The notes under the pieces are model-generated. The model searched no databases and was not told the origin of the DNA. It saw only the letters and a program-made list of their open reading frames with translations. Below are positions 27,282-36,715 of a stretch of 64,000 nucleotides of DNA, one piece after another; within the stretch, counting starts at the first letter, position 1, and every line of letters starts with the position of its first letter. Origin of the DNA: Dyadobacter tibetensis Y620-1 (GTDB lineage Bacteria > Bacteroidota > Bacteroidia > Cytophagales > Spirosomataceae); NCBI RefSeq assembly GCF_000566685.1, contig NZ_AZQN01000005.1, positions 220,157 through 284,156 on the forward strand. Direction: 5' to 3'. Made by a program: the position numbers and the translations under genes.

Positions 27282-27525
27282 GGTTATGGTGACGCCGCCA
27301 GTGCTGACGCACCTGCATCCAAAAAGCGAGTATTAGATAGATAATAATAGGGGAGCCGAAGGTCATAAAGGTGGCGTAAATAAAGTACAACCGTATGCTG
27401 CTGGCCGGAATTTTGAGCATATCCCCCATATTAGCACAGACACCAAAGATCTGATCCTCTACGAAATACCGAAGCTTATTCATCATCCTTTGGCCATTGC
27501 TGACCTCTTTATTAATTGTCTTCAT
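27262..27525 (-). CDS. PspC-domain membrane protein
   Basis: About 87 residues: a short basic N-terminus, the PspC motif (DQIFGVCANMGDML) and two close membrane segments ending in LILAFWMQVRQHW. PspC proteins sit in the inner membrane and take part in envelope-stress responses. Start uncertain: ATGs at 27537, 27525 and 27486 are all in frame; the last gives the length closest to the bare domain. The 3' end overlaps the glycosyltransferase gene tail to tail. Confidence 0.8.
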   Translation of the reverse strand: MKTINKEVSNGQRMMNKLRYFVEDQIFGVCANMGDMLKIPASSIRLYFIYATFMTFGSPIIIYLILAFWMQVRQHWRRHHNPTVWEL

Positions 27526-27834
27526 GATAATGTACAATTTATGAGATAAATTCCGTACAATTAAGCAAGAAAGGGCAAAATACCGTTTACTTATAAATAT
27601 TCAAATTATTACCACAAATAAATTGTTTTCCCAACAATTTTTGTTTCTTTGTGATATAAGAATTTATAATTGCTTCATTACTTTCAAGATGTTCTGGTAC
27701 AAAATTCCAAAATTTCTATTGTTCATTCCTTAACTTCCCCATCTTCCTTTGGGGATAAAAAGTAATGCCAAAGGATGAGTCAACTATAGATTCTTAGAAT
27801 ATATTCACCTTATTTCATTTTTTATTACACTATT

Positions 27835-28029
27835 ATGCCAACAGGTACTGTAAAATTTTTCAATGAAGCCAAGGGATACGGCTTTATCGTTGAAGACGAC
27901 ACAAACAGGGACATTTTTGTTCACGTGACAGGATTGGGCGGACTCACTATCCGTGAAAATGATCATGTAGAATTTGAAGTGGTCGAAGGTAAGAAGGGCT
28001 TGAACGCCGTACAAATTAGAAAACTGTAA
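27835..28029 (+). CDS. CspA-family cold-shock protein
   Basis: 64 residues, the full cold-shock domain: GTVKFFNEAKGYGFI with RNP1 (KGYGFI) and RNP2 (IFVHVT), then a beta strand end (AVQIRKL). Binds single-stranded nucleic acid and acts as an RNA chaperone. The 297-bp region before it is AT-rich, room for a long regulatory leader like those of other csp genes. A strong terminator follows. Confidence 0.96.
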   Translation: MPTGTVKFFNEAKGYGFIVEDDTNRDIFVHVTGLGGLTIRENDHVEFEVVEGKKGLNAVQIRKL

Positions 28030-28051
28030 TCTTTCTTTTGGTCAAATTGAA

Positions 28052-28081
28052 AACAAAACCGGAAGAGATTCCGGTTTTGTT
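28052..28081. terminator. Bidirectional terminator between csp and lysS
   Basis: Perfect 13-bp stem AACAAAACCGGAA (28052-28064) / TTCCGGTTTTGTT (28069-28081) with a 4-nt loop. A-rich left arm and T-rich right arm allow it to serve both the plus-strand csp and the minus-strand lysS. Confidence 0.85.
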
Positions 28082-28096
28082 GATTTAAAGGTATTC

Positions 28097-29815
28097 CTAG
28101 GCAGTGGTCCAATCTTTAACCATTTCTAAGCTAGGCATTTTTTCTTCTATCTTTAGTTTCTTTCGAATACCACCCAGATCGTTGAACACCTTATTAGGGT
28201 TCGCAGATTTCAGTTGTTCTATAGTATGAATGTTCAACTTCTGGAGGGCCGGAATCCATACGGCCGGTACACCGGCAGCCAGATAATCGGCGTCCTTAGC
28301 CAGCTCTACTTTCTTTTCTGGACGCATCTGGGGGAAAAATATTACTTCCTGTATGCTAGCATTATTGGTGAGCATCATCGTCAATCGGTCGATACCGATA
28401 CCAATCCCTGATGCAGGGGGCATACCATATTCTAAAGAACGGATAAAGTCTTCGTCCATTTCCATGGCTTCGTCGTCTCCCCGCTCTTTGAGTTTTAGCT
28501 GATCTTCGAAACGGGCCTTTTGCTCGATAGGGTCATTCAACTCGGAGTATGCGTTGGCGATTTCCTTACCATTTACAAAAAGTTCGAAACGTTCTACCAT
28601 TCCCGGTTTGGAGCGATGCTTTTTAGTAAGCGGTGACATCTCTACAGGATGGTCGATAATAAAGGTCGGCTGGATGATATTGGCCTCTACTTTCTCACCG
28701 AATATTTCGTCGATCAACTTGCCTTTCCCCATACTTTCGTCGACCTCCATGCCCCATTCGCGGCACTGGGCCCTGATGGCGGCCTCGTCAAGGGTGTCGA
28801 CATTCAGGCCGGTATATTGAAGGATTGCATCGGTAATACTCAAGCGAGGATATGGGCCGGCGAAGTCGAGCTCTACCGCTCCGAAGTGAGCCTTGGTAGT
28901 TCCATTAACGGCCAAAGCAACTTTTTCCAATAACTGCTCGGTCATTTCCATCATCCACAAGTAATCCTGGTAGGCCACATATAATTCCACCGTGGTGAAT
29001 TCAGGGTTATGGGTACGGTCCATACCTTCATTTCTGAAGAGTTTCCCAAATTCATAAACCCCCTCGAAGCCTCCTACGATGAGTCTCTTCAAATGGAGTT
29101 CGGTAGCAATGCGCAGATAAAGGCCCATATCCAGGGCATTATGGTGCGTGGTAAATGGCCGCGCCGCGGCTCCTCCATGGATCGATTGTAGGACAGGGGT
29201 TTCTACCTCCAGCCAGCCACGGGTATCAAAATAGGACCGCATGGTACTGATGATGCGAGCTCGTTTGACAAAAATGTCCCGTACCTCCGGATTAACGATC
29301 AGGTCGACATACCGCTGGCGATAACGAAGTTCGGGATCGGTAAAGCCATCATGGACTTTCCCATCCTCATCCCGCTTGACGATGGGTAGGGGGCGAAGGG
29401 CCTTGTTGAGCAAAGTGAATTCCTGCACATGAACCGAAATCTCACCGGTTTGAGTGGTGAATACAAAACCTTTTACCCCTATTATGTCTCCAATGTCCAG
29501 CAGCTTTTTAAAAACGGTATTGTATAAGGTTTTGTCTTCTCCTGGACACAAGTCGTCGCGGCGAAAATAAAGCTGTATACGCCCGGTGCTGTCCTGGAAC
29601 TCTGCAAAGGCAGCACTGCCCATAATGCGGAATCCCATAAGCCTACCAGCCATACTTACACTCTTGTAATCAATTTTCCGATTTTCGTAGTTCTTACTGA
29701 TGTCGTCGGCATAGGCGTTGACTGGATAAGCCTCCGCTGGATAGGGCTCTATGCCCATTTTTATCAGATCGTCCCGCTTTTGGCGGCGTAGTATTTCCTG
29801 TTCGCTCAGTAACAT
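28097..29815 (-). CDS. lysS: Lysyl-tRNA synthetase, class II
   Basis: 572 residues. N-terminal OB-fold anticodon-binding domain (about 55-170), then the class II catalytic core with motif 2 ([15 protein letters not shown]) and motif 3 ([13 protein letters not shown]). After motif 3 there is an extra region of about 70 residues ([20 protein letters not shown]...) that looks like a helix-hairpin-helix and is typical of Bacteroidota LysRS but absent from the Escherichia coli enzyme. Charges tRNA-Lys in the cytosol. Monocistronic, with its own promoter candidate at 29897. Confidence 0.97.
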   Translation of the reverse strand: MLLSEQEILRRQKRDDLIKMGIEPYPAEAYPVNAYADDISKNYENRKIDYKSVSMAGRLMGFRIMGSAAFAEFQDSTGRIQLYFRRDDLCPGEDKTLYNTVFKKLLDIGDIIGVKGFVFTTQTGEISVHVQEFTLLNKALRPLPIVKRDEDGKVHDGFTDPELRYRQRYVDLIVNPEVRDIFVKRARIISTMRSYFDTRGWLEVETPVLQSIHGGAAARPFTTHHNALDMGLYLRIATELHLKRLIVGGFEGVYEFGKLFRNEGMDRTHNPEFTTVELYVAYQDYLWMMEMTEQLLEKVALAVNGTTKAHFGAVELDFAGPYPRLSITDAILQYTGLNVDTLDEAAIRAQCREWGMEVDESMGKGKLIDEIFGEKVEANIIQPTFIIDHPVEMSPLTKKHRSKPGMVERFELFVNGKEIANAYSELNDPIEQKARFEDQLKLKERGDDEAMEMDEDFIRSLEYGMPPASGIGIGIDRLTMMLTNNASIQEVIFFPQMRPEKKVELAKDADYLAAGVPAVWIPALQKLNIHTIEQLKSANPNKVFNDLGGIRKKLKIEEKMPSLEMVKDWTTA

Positions 29816-30170
29816 TTCTATGTATCGCTAGTTTTTTGGCTGTGATCGCTCCCTTATAGGCCTTTTATATATGGCCTGTTTATCAAAAAGAGTCCGCAAA
29901 AGTAACATTTTTTGCCTTTAATACCGCAATATCAGGATAGTAGGCCGAGGTGATACACATTTTTTTGGTTTCCAATAGTAGGGGACGTTATCACTGATCA
30001 TCGGGAAAATCGGCTTTCTGAAAGGATCATCTTTTTGACCCTGGCGGTCTCTTTGCCGAATTCATACGCAAGGTATTCCTGGCTTTGGAATAGTTTTTGA
30101 TGGAAGGGTTTATTTATTCGGGATATTGCCTTAAGTTTATTGTAATATCTTCTCTTCTATCAACCGCAAC
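29816..30170. other. 355-bp intergenic region between lysS and the AsmA-like gene
   Basis: Divergent promoter region. It contains the lysS promoter candidate (listed separately) and a near-match TAAGTTTA at about 30131 for the plus-strand gene. No reading frame of note. Confidence 0.5.
29897..29929 (-). promoter_or_regulatory. Probable lysS promoter
   Basis: On the minus strand: TTG (29929-29927), a 22-nt spacer, then TACTTTTG (29904-29897), an exact TAnnTTTG -7 box. It ends 81 nt upstream of the lysS start. Confidence 0.5.
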
Positions 30171-32645
30171 ATGTTAGGCAGAATTTTAAAAGGCTTAGGG
30201 ATTGCCTGTCTAGTGGTTATATTCCTGCTGGGAGCCATAGAAGTGTGGGTCCTTAAGAACAGGGAAAAAATATTTCGTGAAATTCAGAATCAGGTTACTC
30301 AAAGAATACACGGGGATTTGAAAATTGGAGATTTTAAATTCCGTCCTTTCAATGGGGGGCTAGGGTTGAATTTTACCTTATCGGATGTGCTCCTGACTGA
30401 TACCCTCTATTTTGAGCATCAGACGCCTATGCTCAAGGCGGATCTAATCCATGTCGCATTGGATTTTAACAGCTTTTACAAGGGAGAAGTCAAAATTAAC
30501 AACCTCGTTTTTCAGGATGGCGCTCTTCGGATTTTTGTCCGGAACGATGGCTACTCCAATGCCTCAATATTCAAGAAAAACGATGAAGTGGCCGATGGGG
30601 AGCAGGATGAGAAAGCCAATTTGCGAGAATTGATTGGGAAATTAAAACGTATACGGTTCCTAAATTTTAAGGCTCAGTTTGCCGATTCGCTCACCGGAAA
30701 GCAATATGGGGCCCTCTTTCAGGATGCGGCCAGTGGCCTGATTGCTTCCGACACGGCAGCAGTTGCCACCTTTACTGGTCGGGTACTTTTCGACGGACTG
30801 ATATTCAAACCCGAGAAGGGAGGGTTCCTTATGAATCAACAAACCAATGTGGCTCTTACAGTCTCCTTTCAAAAGCGAAGTTTCATACTGCTCCCTTCTA
30901 CGTTAATGACGGCCCATCATGACCGCATTGATATGAAAGGGGAATTCGACCTGAAAGATTCGGTCAAGAAATTTAACATGCATTTTGAGTCGAAGGGCAT
31001 AGCCGTAGACAACGCCCTGCCCTTGCTGACGCGACGCATACACGATCAGATCGATTCTATCGGAATTAAAACCATGGTGGATACTCAAGTGGATATCGCC
31101 GGAAGCTTAGGACCGGAAAAGCCCAATGTAGTGGTGGCATTTCAGACTAAGGCTTTTGATTTTAGTATGCCTTTGGGCACCATCAGGAATGTAAGGGCGG
31201 CAGGAACCTTTACCAACCAGGCCGACAGTACTCAACTTCCCAGTGTGGAAAATAGTCGGCTAATATCCAAGGCAGTTAAGGGGCAGTTTAACTCATTGCC
31301 CTTCGATTTTAATTTGTCTGTAACAAATTTCAGGAATCCCTATGCCGTATTGGATGGCCACTTTAGGGCGGACTCTATCAATAATCTCGATCAGCTTTTG
31401 GATCCTAAGCGCTACCGCATAACCAAGGGAAAGGCCAATATAGAGTTTCATTTCGATGGATTGTTAAAAAAGTTTTTCGATACGGATAAGGAAAAATTTA
31501 ACGGAAGTCTCTGGGGAACGGCTTCCTTAAAGGATATATCAGTAGACTATTTGCCTAGAGGCGTACACCTTACGAACCTCTCGGGCGATTTTGTATTTAA
31601 TGAACTTGCTCTGGTATTTCAAAATCTCACTTTCAACGATGGTCAGAATGATTTATTCCTGAAGGGCAGGCTCATCGATTTATTGCCTTATCTTTTTGGC
31701 TCCAAGCGACCACTGCAGGCTGTGGTAGATATTGATATTCCGACATGGAAATTAACCTGGATTGAAGCCCTTCTAGCCTCCAATCGGCAGGCCAGGCCCG
31801 TACGACGGAAGAAGGTGAAACTCAGCGATGTTTTGGAAGACGTCATAGATAATATGACCATAGCAGCCCAACTCAATTCCAAAAGGATGACTTACAAGCG
31901 TTTTGAAGCTAGAAATGTAAAGGGAGACTTTATCGTAAAAGACAACAGTATCATCATCAAAAAATTTCAGATGAATGCCTTTGGGAAAGGGCGCTTCGAA
32001 ATTTCTGGGGAGCTCGACAATAATAATCCTAAGACTTACCCTAGCATGAAAATGAAAGGGCATCTTTCAAATGCTAATATCAGTTCGGTATTTAGTTCAT
32101 TTAATAATTTTGGGCAAAAAACAGTTACCAGCGAGAATATAAAGGGCCTGTTGAATGCCGATTTTCAATTTCAGTCTGGGTTGAATAATGAAGCCAGACT
32201 GGTGCCCAAATCCATGTATGGGGACATGAAGATCGATTTTCGACAGGGGCATCTTATCAACTTTGAACCCTTTCTCAAGATGAAGCGGTTAATTTTTAAG
32301 AGAAGAAATTTCGAAAACGTTCGTTTCGCTCCTCTTATAGGGGAATTTAAAGTCCGTGGAGAAGAAATAGAGGTTCAGCCTATGGAAGTAGAGTCCAACG
32401 TGATGACCCTGTTTGTGGATGGGGTTTATAGTTTTGGAAATAAAACCAATATCAACATACAAATACCACTCAGCAATCTCAAGCGTAGAGACTCTACCTA
32501 TGTGCTCAATCCAAACGATCCAAGCCGCAAGGAAGGGACGAATGTATACCTGAGGGCGGAGGATGATGGGAGTGGAGAAGTAAATATTAAGCTTGCCTTT
32601 CGCAAAAAGAAAGACAAGCTTAAGGAGGAAAATTCCGAAAAATAA
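30171..32645 (+). CDS. AsmA-like membrane-anchored protein
   Basis: 824 residues with one N-terminal membrane anchor (about 9-27), then a long beta-rich periplasmic region. The start (LKIGDFKFRPFNG) and the C-terminal portion (MKIDFRQGHLINFEPFLKMKRLIF followed by VRFAPLIGEF) match AsmA-family proteins, which are thought to form bridge-like lipid-transport grooves between the membranes. Its stop codon abuts the stop of the convergent response regulator with no spacer. Confidence 0.8.
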   Translation: MLGRILKGLGIACLVVIFLLGAIEVWVLKNREKIFREIQNQVTQRIHGDLKIGDFKFRPFNGGLGLNFTLSDVLLTDTLYFEHQTPMLKADLIHVALDFNSFYKGEVKINNLVFQDGALRIFVRNDGYSNASIFKKNDEVADGEQDEKANLRELIGKLKRIRFLNFKAQFADSLTGKQYGALFQDAASGLIASDTAAVATFTGRVLFDGLIFKPEKGGFLMNQQTNVALTVSFQKRSFILLPSTLMTAHHDRIDMKGEFDLKDSVKKFNMHFESKGIAVDNALPLLTRRIHDQIDSIGIKTMVDTQVDIAGSLGPEKPNVVVAFQTKAFDFSMPLGTIRNVRAAGTFTNQADSTQLPSVENSRLISKAVKGQFNSLPFDFNLSVTNFRNPYAVLDGHFRADSINNLDQLLDPKRYRITKGKANIEFHFDGLLKKFFDTDKEKFNGSLWGTASLKDISVDYLPRGVHLTNLSGDFVFNELALVFQNLTFNDGQNDLFLKGRLIDLLPYLFGSKRPLQAVVDIDIPTWKLTWIEALLASNRQARPVRRKKVKLSDVLEDVIDNMTIAAQLNSKRMTYKRFEARNVKGDFIVKDNSIIIKKFQMNAFGKGRFEISGELDNNNPKTYPSMKMKGHLSNANISSVFSSFNNFGQKTVTSENIKGLLNADFQFQSGLNNEARLVPKSMYGDMKIDFRQGHLINFEPFLKMKRLIFKRRNFENVRFAPLIGEFKVRGEEIEVQPMEVESNVMTLFVDGVYSFGNKTNINIQIPLSNLKRRDSTYVLNPNDPSRKEGTNVYLRAEDDGSGEVNIKLAFRKKKDKLKEENSEK

Positions 32646-33362
32646 TCAGGAGTTGGCATGTTGGGTGGCAAACATATAGCCCACACCCTTCAAAGTTTTG
32701 ATATACGTTTCTCCCAGCTTTTCCCGTAACTTTCTGATATGAACATCCACGGTGCGCTCTAGTACGTAGATATCTGCCCCCCAGATTTTCTGCAACAACT
32801 CGTCGCGGCTAAAAACTTTATTGGGTGTTTGGGCCAGGAAGAAGAGTAGTTCGAATTCCTTTTTGGGGAGGACAATTGCCGTGGAGCTACCTTGCGTCAC
32901 CGTATAATTTTTTCTATTGATCGACAGGTCTAATATCTCTATCTGATCACCGGATTCGGCTTTTTGTGCCTCTCTTCTAAACAAGGCATTAATTCGACTC
33001 ATCAGCGCTCTTGGCTTAATAGGCTTGGTGATGTAGTCGTCGGCGCCTACCTCAAAGGCTGCCACTTCAGAATATTCTTCGGAACGTGCCGTCAGAAATA
33101 GAATATAGGTATTCTTTATTTCAGGATTTTGCCGTAAAAGGCGGCCTGTTTCGATGCCATCCATTTGCGGCATCATTATATCGAGTAAGATCAGATCTGG
33201 AATGAAGGTCTTCGTGGTCTCGATGGCCTGTTTTCCGTTAGATGCTGTTACGACCGTATAGCCTTCTTTTTCTAGATTGTATTCCAATAATTCAACTATG
33301 TCGGAATCGTCATCTACTACCAATACCTTGGGTGCCGAAGTGCTTGATTTTGCCGTGCTCAT
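32646..33362 (-). CDS. OmpR/PhoB-type response regulator
   Basis: 238 residues: receiver with acidic cluster D17-D19, phospho-acceptor Asp61 (LILLDIMMP) and Lys in DDYITKPIKP, then a winged-helix DNA-binding domain (KEFELLFFLAQTPNKVFSRDELL, RTVDVHIRKLREKLG, LKGVGYMF). All phosphorylation residues are present. No histidine kinase is adjacent, so it is an orphan in this window; in Bacteroidota similar genes can be paired with a PhoR-like kinase elsewhere. Confidence 0.95.
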   Translation of the reverse strand: MSTAKSSTSAPKVLVVDDDSDIVELLEYNLEKEGYTVVTASNGKQAIETTKTFIPDLILLDIMMPQMDGIETGRLLRQNPEIKNTYILFLTARSEEYSEVAAFEVGADDYITKPIKPRALMSRINALFRREAQKAESGDQIEILDLSINRKNYTVTQGSSTAIVLPKKEFELLFFLAQTPNKVFSRDELLQKIWGADIYVLERTVDVHIRKLREKLGETYIKTLKGVGYMFATQHANS

Positions 33363-33449
33363 TTGTGTTTTGGTTTAAAACTGGCTCGAAATTAGTATTT
33401 GTGATGCTCACATTATATGGAAACATTCATTTTTAACAATAACATAATA

Positions 33450-34307
33450 TTATCGTTGGAATATTTTAAAAATCTGCCCTTGTTCGTTGGTGACAAGAAT
33501 ATCACTGTTATTGACGAATGCCAGGGCTTCCGATTGTTTATGAAAAAACCTGAAACAGCCCTTTGGCTGAGCAAAATTGATGATTCCCTGGTCTATGGCA
33601 AAGAGTAAAATTTTTCCATAAGAAAGCAAGGCGAATGTCTTTCCGTCGGGGCTAATGTCAGCAGCAGTAATCTGCGTATTACTGGGTAGACTGTCTATCA
33701 GGTTGGCCTTATGAAGGCCAGGGGCGGCAGAAATACTATATAATTTTACAAAAAGTTTTGTTCTGCTTCTATTTTTAGTGAAAAAGTAGAGACTGTCATT
33801 GGCAAAGAAGAAGGCCTCACAGTCGAAATTCAGATCGTCTACTGCTGGTGGAAAGTCTTTTTGGTCGGGATAATAAAATTGAATTTTTTCTGTTTTCGGA
33901 GCCTTCGCAGCCTCTCTTGCAGGGCTGACCTTATAGATGGTAAGGTCGCGGCGGGCATTTCCATTATTTCCCATATCTCCTACAAATAGTACTCCCTTCG
34001 GCCCCCTGGCCAGGTCTTCCCAGTCCTGGTTGCTCGCCTCGGGTACTACCATCCGTTCTAAAAGCGCCCCTTTTTCATCAATCCGGAATAGGGTAGGTTC
34101 TCCGCCACTATCATTATGTGTCCAGAATGTAGTTCGGTCTTCATGAAGGGCCAGCCCAGAACTTTCGGGTACTGCTGTGGGGAGTCTGCCAATTTTCCTA
34201 ATTTTGTACTGTGAGCCAACCTTTTCAGTATGATTGACCCTATGGTCAAATTGGCAAGAGCTAAATAGGGACTTCACAGCAATCCATATATATACTAACT
34301 TACTCAT
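33450..34307 (-). CDS. Lipoprotein with beta-propeller-like domain
   Basis: 285 residues. A short N-terminal segment ends in a lipobox-like SLFSSC (Cys18), although a Lys at position 12 makes the signal atypical. The mature part has motifs of a propeller family found widely in Bacteroidota (ESSGLALHED, THNDSGGEPTLFRI, GDMGNNGNARRD, FDCEAFFF, ISPDGKTFALLSY). Ligand or enzyme activity unknown; some relatives are annotated as SdiA-regulated or phytase-like. Its ATG overlaps head to head with the ATG of the permease gene at 34306. Confidence 0.72.
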   Translation of the reverse strand: MSKLVYIWIAVKSLFSSCQFDHRVNHTEKVGSQYKIRKIGRLPTAVPESSGLALHEDRTTFWTHNDSGGEPTLFRIDEKGALLERMVVPEASNQDWEDLARGPKGVLFVGDMGNNGNARRDLTIYKVSPAREAAKAPKTEKIQFYYPDQKDFPPAVDDLNFDCEAFFFANDSLYFFTKNRSRTKLFVKLYSISAAPGLHKANLIDSLPSNTQITAADISPDGKTFALLSYGKILLFAIDQGIINFAQPKGCFRFFHKQSEALAFVNNSDILVTNEQGQIFKIFQR

Positions 34308-35529
34308 GAAACTAAATTTACGTTCGGATCAAAACAAAGATAAGCAAAGAGATCCCTATTACTATAAGCTCGCCAGCATCCTTGTGGCCTTAATTGCTGG
34401 AGTTTATATTCTGTCTACCTTACAGGAGACGATCATCCCCCTAGCATTTTCCGTTCTGCTGGCTATTTTACTGCATCCCTTATGCTCCTGGCTGGAGAGG
34501 CGTAAGATTCCTAGGATAGGGGCCATTCTACTTAGTATTTTCGGTTTGGTCGTCGTGCTGGCAGGTCTGGTAACCTTGGTCTCTATGCAGATTGGTGGCC
34601 TGGCCGAAGAGCTCCCTCGAATCTCTAAAAAGACAGATGCTTTCATTGACCAGGGACTTACCATGGGGGAGCAATATCTCAATATAAGCAGAAGTGAGCA
34701 GGTAAGCCAGGTGAAGAAATACCTGATTACAGCTTTGAGTGAAGGAAAGACCGTGATATTAAATACGCTACTCTCTACTACCGGCGCCATCTCAACTTTT
34801 ATTCTGATCCCGCTTTATGTTTTCTTTTTTCTGCTTTATCGCGATTTTTTCCGTCGCTTCGTACATAAGGCTTTTCACCGAATAGAGAAGGTGAAGTTAG
34901 ATGGCTTGCTAAAGAAAATTTACGAAGTCATACGCAGCTATTTGTCAGGGCTTTTTCTGGTCATCCTTATCGTGGGAGTGCTCAACAGCGTAGGCTTACT
35001 CATTTTAGGAATTCCCCATGCCATTTTCTTCGGATTCCTTGCTGGCTTCCTTATCCTGATACCCTACATAGGTATACTCATTGGATCGGTGTTGCCGGCA
35101 TTATTAAGCCTAGTTACCATGGATTCACCCTGGTATGCAGTGGGGGTAATCGGAGTGATGAGTTTTGTGCAGTTTTTGGAGGGTAACTTTATTACTCCCA
35201 ATATAGTGGGGTCTAAGGTGAGCGTGAATCCTCTTGCTGCCATTGTAGCACTATTCTTGGGGGGGCAACTTTGGGGGCTTTCAGGATTAATCCTTGCTCT
35301 GCCCATTACCGCAATATTGAAAGTTATTATGGATGCTATTCCAAGTATGGAGCCCTACGGTTTTTTACTGGGTGAGCCCGAACATGAAATTAAAGAAGAG
35401 ATCGCTATTGAGAAAGAGCGAGAGGAACAGCGACCTCCACGCCGTAAACCACGGTACCGTAAACAGCGCAACCGTCCGGCCGAGGGTGAAGGCGGGATCC
35501 AAAAGGCACCTATTCCCGGGGCTGATTAA
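34306..35529 (+). CDS. AI-2E family transporter (PerM/YdiK-like)
   Basis: About 407 residues with seven to eight membrane segments in the order typical of this family: two near the N-terminus (LASILVALIAGVYILST, IPLAFSVLLAILLHPL), a cytoplasmic or periplasmic helical region, then the cluster ending with the conserved LIPYIGILIGSVLPALL and FLEGNFITPNIVGSKVSVNPLAAIVALFLGGQLWG. The tail is a basic, disordered RKPRYRKQRN stretch. Substrate unknown; the family name does not prove autoinducer transport. I chose ATG 34306 (MKLNLRSDQN); an upstream start at 34234 would lie inside the divergent lipoprotein gene. Confidence 0.88.
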   Translation: MKLNLRSDQNKDKQRDPYYYKLASILVALIAGVYILSTLQETIIPLAFSVLLAILLHPLCSWLERRKIPRIGAILLSIFGLVVVLAGLVTLVSMQIGGLAEELPRISKKTDAFIDQGLTMGEQYLNISRSEQVSQVKKYLITALSEGKTVILNTLLSTTGAISTFILIPLYVFFFLLYRDFFRRFVHKAFHRIEKVKLDGLLKKIYEVIRSYLSGLFLVILIVGVLNSVGLLILGIPHAIFFGFLAGFLILIPYIGILIGSVLPALLSLVTMDSPWYAVGVIGVMSFVQFLEGNFITPNIVGSKVSVNPLAAIVALFLGGQLWGLSGLILALPITAILKVIMDAIPSMEPYGFLLGEPEHEIKEEIAIEKEREEQRPPRRKPRYRKQRNRPAEGEGGIQKAPIPGAD

Positions 35530-36008
35530 GGGGCATCAATAACTTTTTCTACACTGATGCCGACACTCAATATGAAGGGTAAAGGATTTTGGCGCATCGA
35601 TTGCGTAAGGGTGAAGGTATATTCACCCTTACGATCGAAAGTGTAATTTTTCAAGACTGGGATTTTATGGTCAAAAAGATCTCCCAGTCCCTTTCCATAA
35701 GGCTTTCCGGTAACCTGATTGGAAATAAAGAGCTCATCGAGCATATTAGAAACGGGTTCGCCATCAGGACCCGTTATTTTTTTGGAAATGTATAGGTTGT
35801 AATACGGATATTGAAGAGAGTTTCTTATCAGGTAAAATACGTTATACTGCTGGGTAGTATCTTCTATGGTAACTTTAAACGTAGGTCGGTTATCCAGATA
35901 CCACATCCCATCGGGAATGTCGTCATAGGCGCTGTAAACCACATTTTCATCACAAGATAGCAGTAGGCAGCTCATCAGAGCCAACATATATACCCGAATT
36001 CCTTTCAT
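35526..36008 (-). CDS. gldH: Gliding motility lipoprotein GldH
   Basis: About 160 residues with a lipoprotein signal (MLALMSCLLLSC, lipobox LLSC) and the GldH sequence pattern: VVYSAYDDIPDGMWYLDN, VFYLIRNSLQYPYYNLYI, the GKGLGDLFDHKIP stretch and FTLTQSMRQNPLPFILSVGISVEK at the end. GldH is an outer-membrane-associated lipoprotein required for Bacteroidota gliding. I chose ATG 36008; 36026 adds six residues before the signal. Its stop shares four bases (TTAA) with the stop of the convergent permease gene. Confidence 0.88.
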   Translation of the reverse strand: MKGIRVYMLALMSCLLLSCDENVVYSAYDDIPDGMWYLDNRPTFKVTIEDTTQQYNVFYLIRNSLQYPYYNLYISKKITGPDGEPVSNMLDELFISNQVTGKPYGKGLGDLFDHKIPVLKNYTFDRKGEYTFTLTQSMRQNPLPFILSVGISVEKVIDAP

Positions 36009-36068
36009 ATTATATTCTACAATCAAATTATATTAGCAAATCTACCCCCCGCAGTACTCGTTTACAAG

Positions 36069-36569
36069 TTATACCGGTAATTGGCCTGAGAAATACCTTT
36101 TCAGCCAGGTTTGATGAGCTGGGACCTTCCATTTTGTCATCCACTGAGCTTTGGTCTGAACCTGATTATCGTATACCTTGGTATATCTGCCGATAATTTC
36201 ATTTTCGATAGAAGATTTAATGGCAGGAACGGCAACAGATTGCAAATGCCCGGTGTCATCCAGGTAAACTAATGAGCGGTCGAAGAAGTCGATCTGCATT
36301 TGGTGCCCAATCTCTTGCATCCAGTGTGTAAGCTTATCAATGGAGCAACCGCTGGGCAATTCTTTGCGCTCGTCCACGGCCAACACGACAAAACGATGCT
36401 CAAATAACTTAACGGAGGCGGTCAAGGCCTGGCCGTGGGCCTCCCAGTTTTCTAAGGAAGACTTCAGTGTTTCATGGATGGTGTCTTGCTCGGTATCGGT
36501 TAAGCTGCGATTGGCCTGGAAAATCCATATTCTGGAATTAAGATCTATCTCGTCGAATGGTAGGTACAT
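36069..36569 (-). CDS. Conserved Bacteroidota protein, often mislabelled ABC transporter ATPase
   Basis: 166 residues without signal peptide or membrane segment. The N-terminus (PFDEIDLNSRIWIFQANRSLT) is the hallmark of a family conserved across Bacteroidota whose members are often labelled ABC transporter ATPase. I see no Walker A, ABC signature or Walker B motif, so that label is not supported here. A central FVVLAVDE strand and a C-terminal WLKRYFSGQLP are further conserved-looking spots. Function unknown. It lies 60 nt upstream of gldH on the same strand. Confidence 0.78.
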   Translation of the reverse strand: MYLPFDEIDLNSRIWIFQANRSLTDTEQDTIHETLKSSLENWEAHGQALTASVKLFEHRFVVLAVDERKELPSGCSIDKLTHWMQEIGHQMQIDFFDRSLVYLDDTGHLQSVAVPAIKSSIENEIIGRYTKVYDNQVQTKAQWMTKWKVPAHQTWLKRYFSGQLPV

Positions 36570-36715
36570 AAGTTATGATTAAATGATGCGTTGTTAAGTC
36601 TAGGCTGAGGGGGATTTCCCCTTATGGCAAACAATGACAGGATACGCAAAGTTCGTCTTTCCCTGGCCTGATTCCTCCCAACAACGCTTGCGGGGAGTTG
36701 GGTATTGTAAATCGT

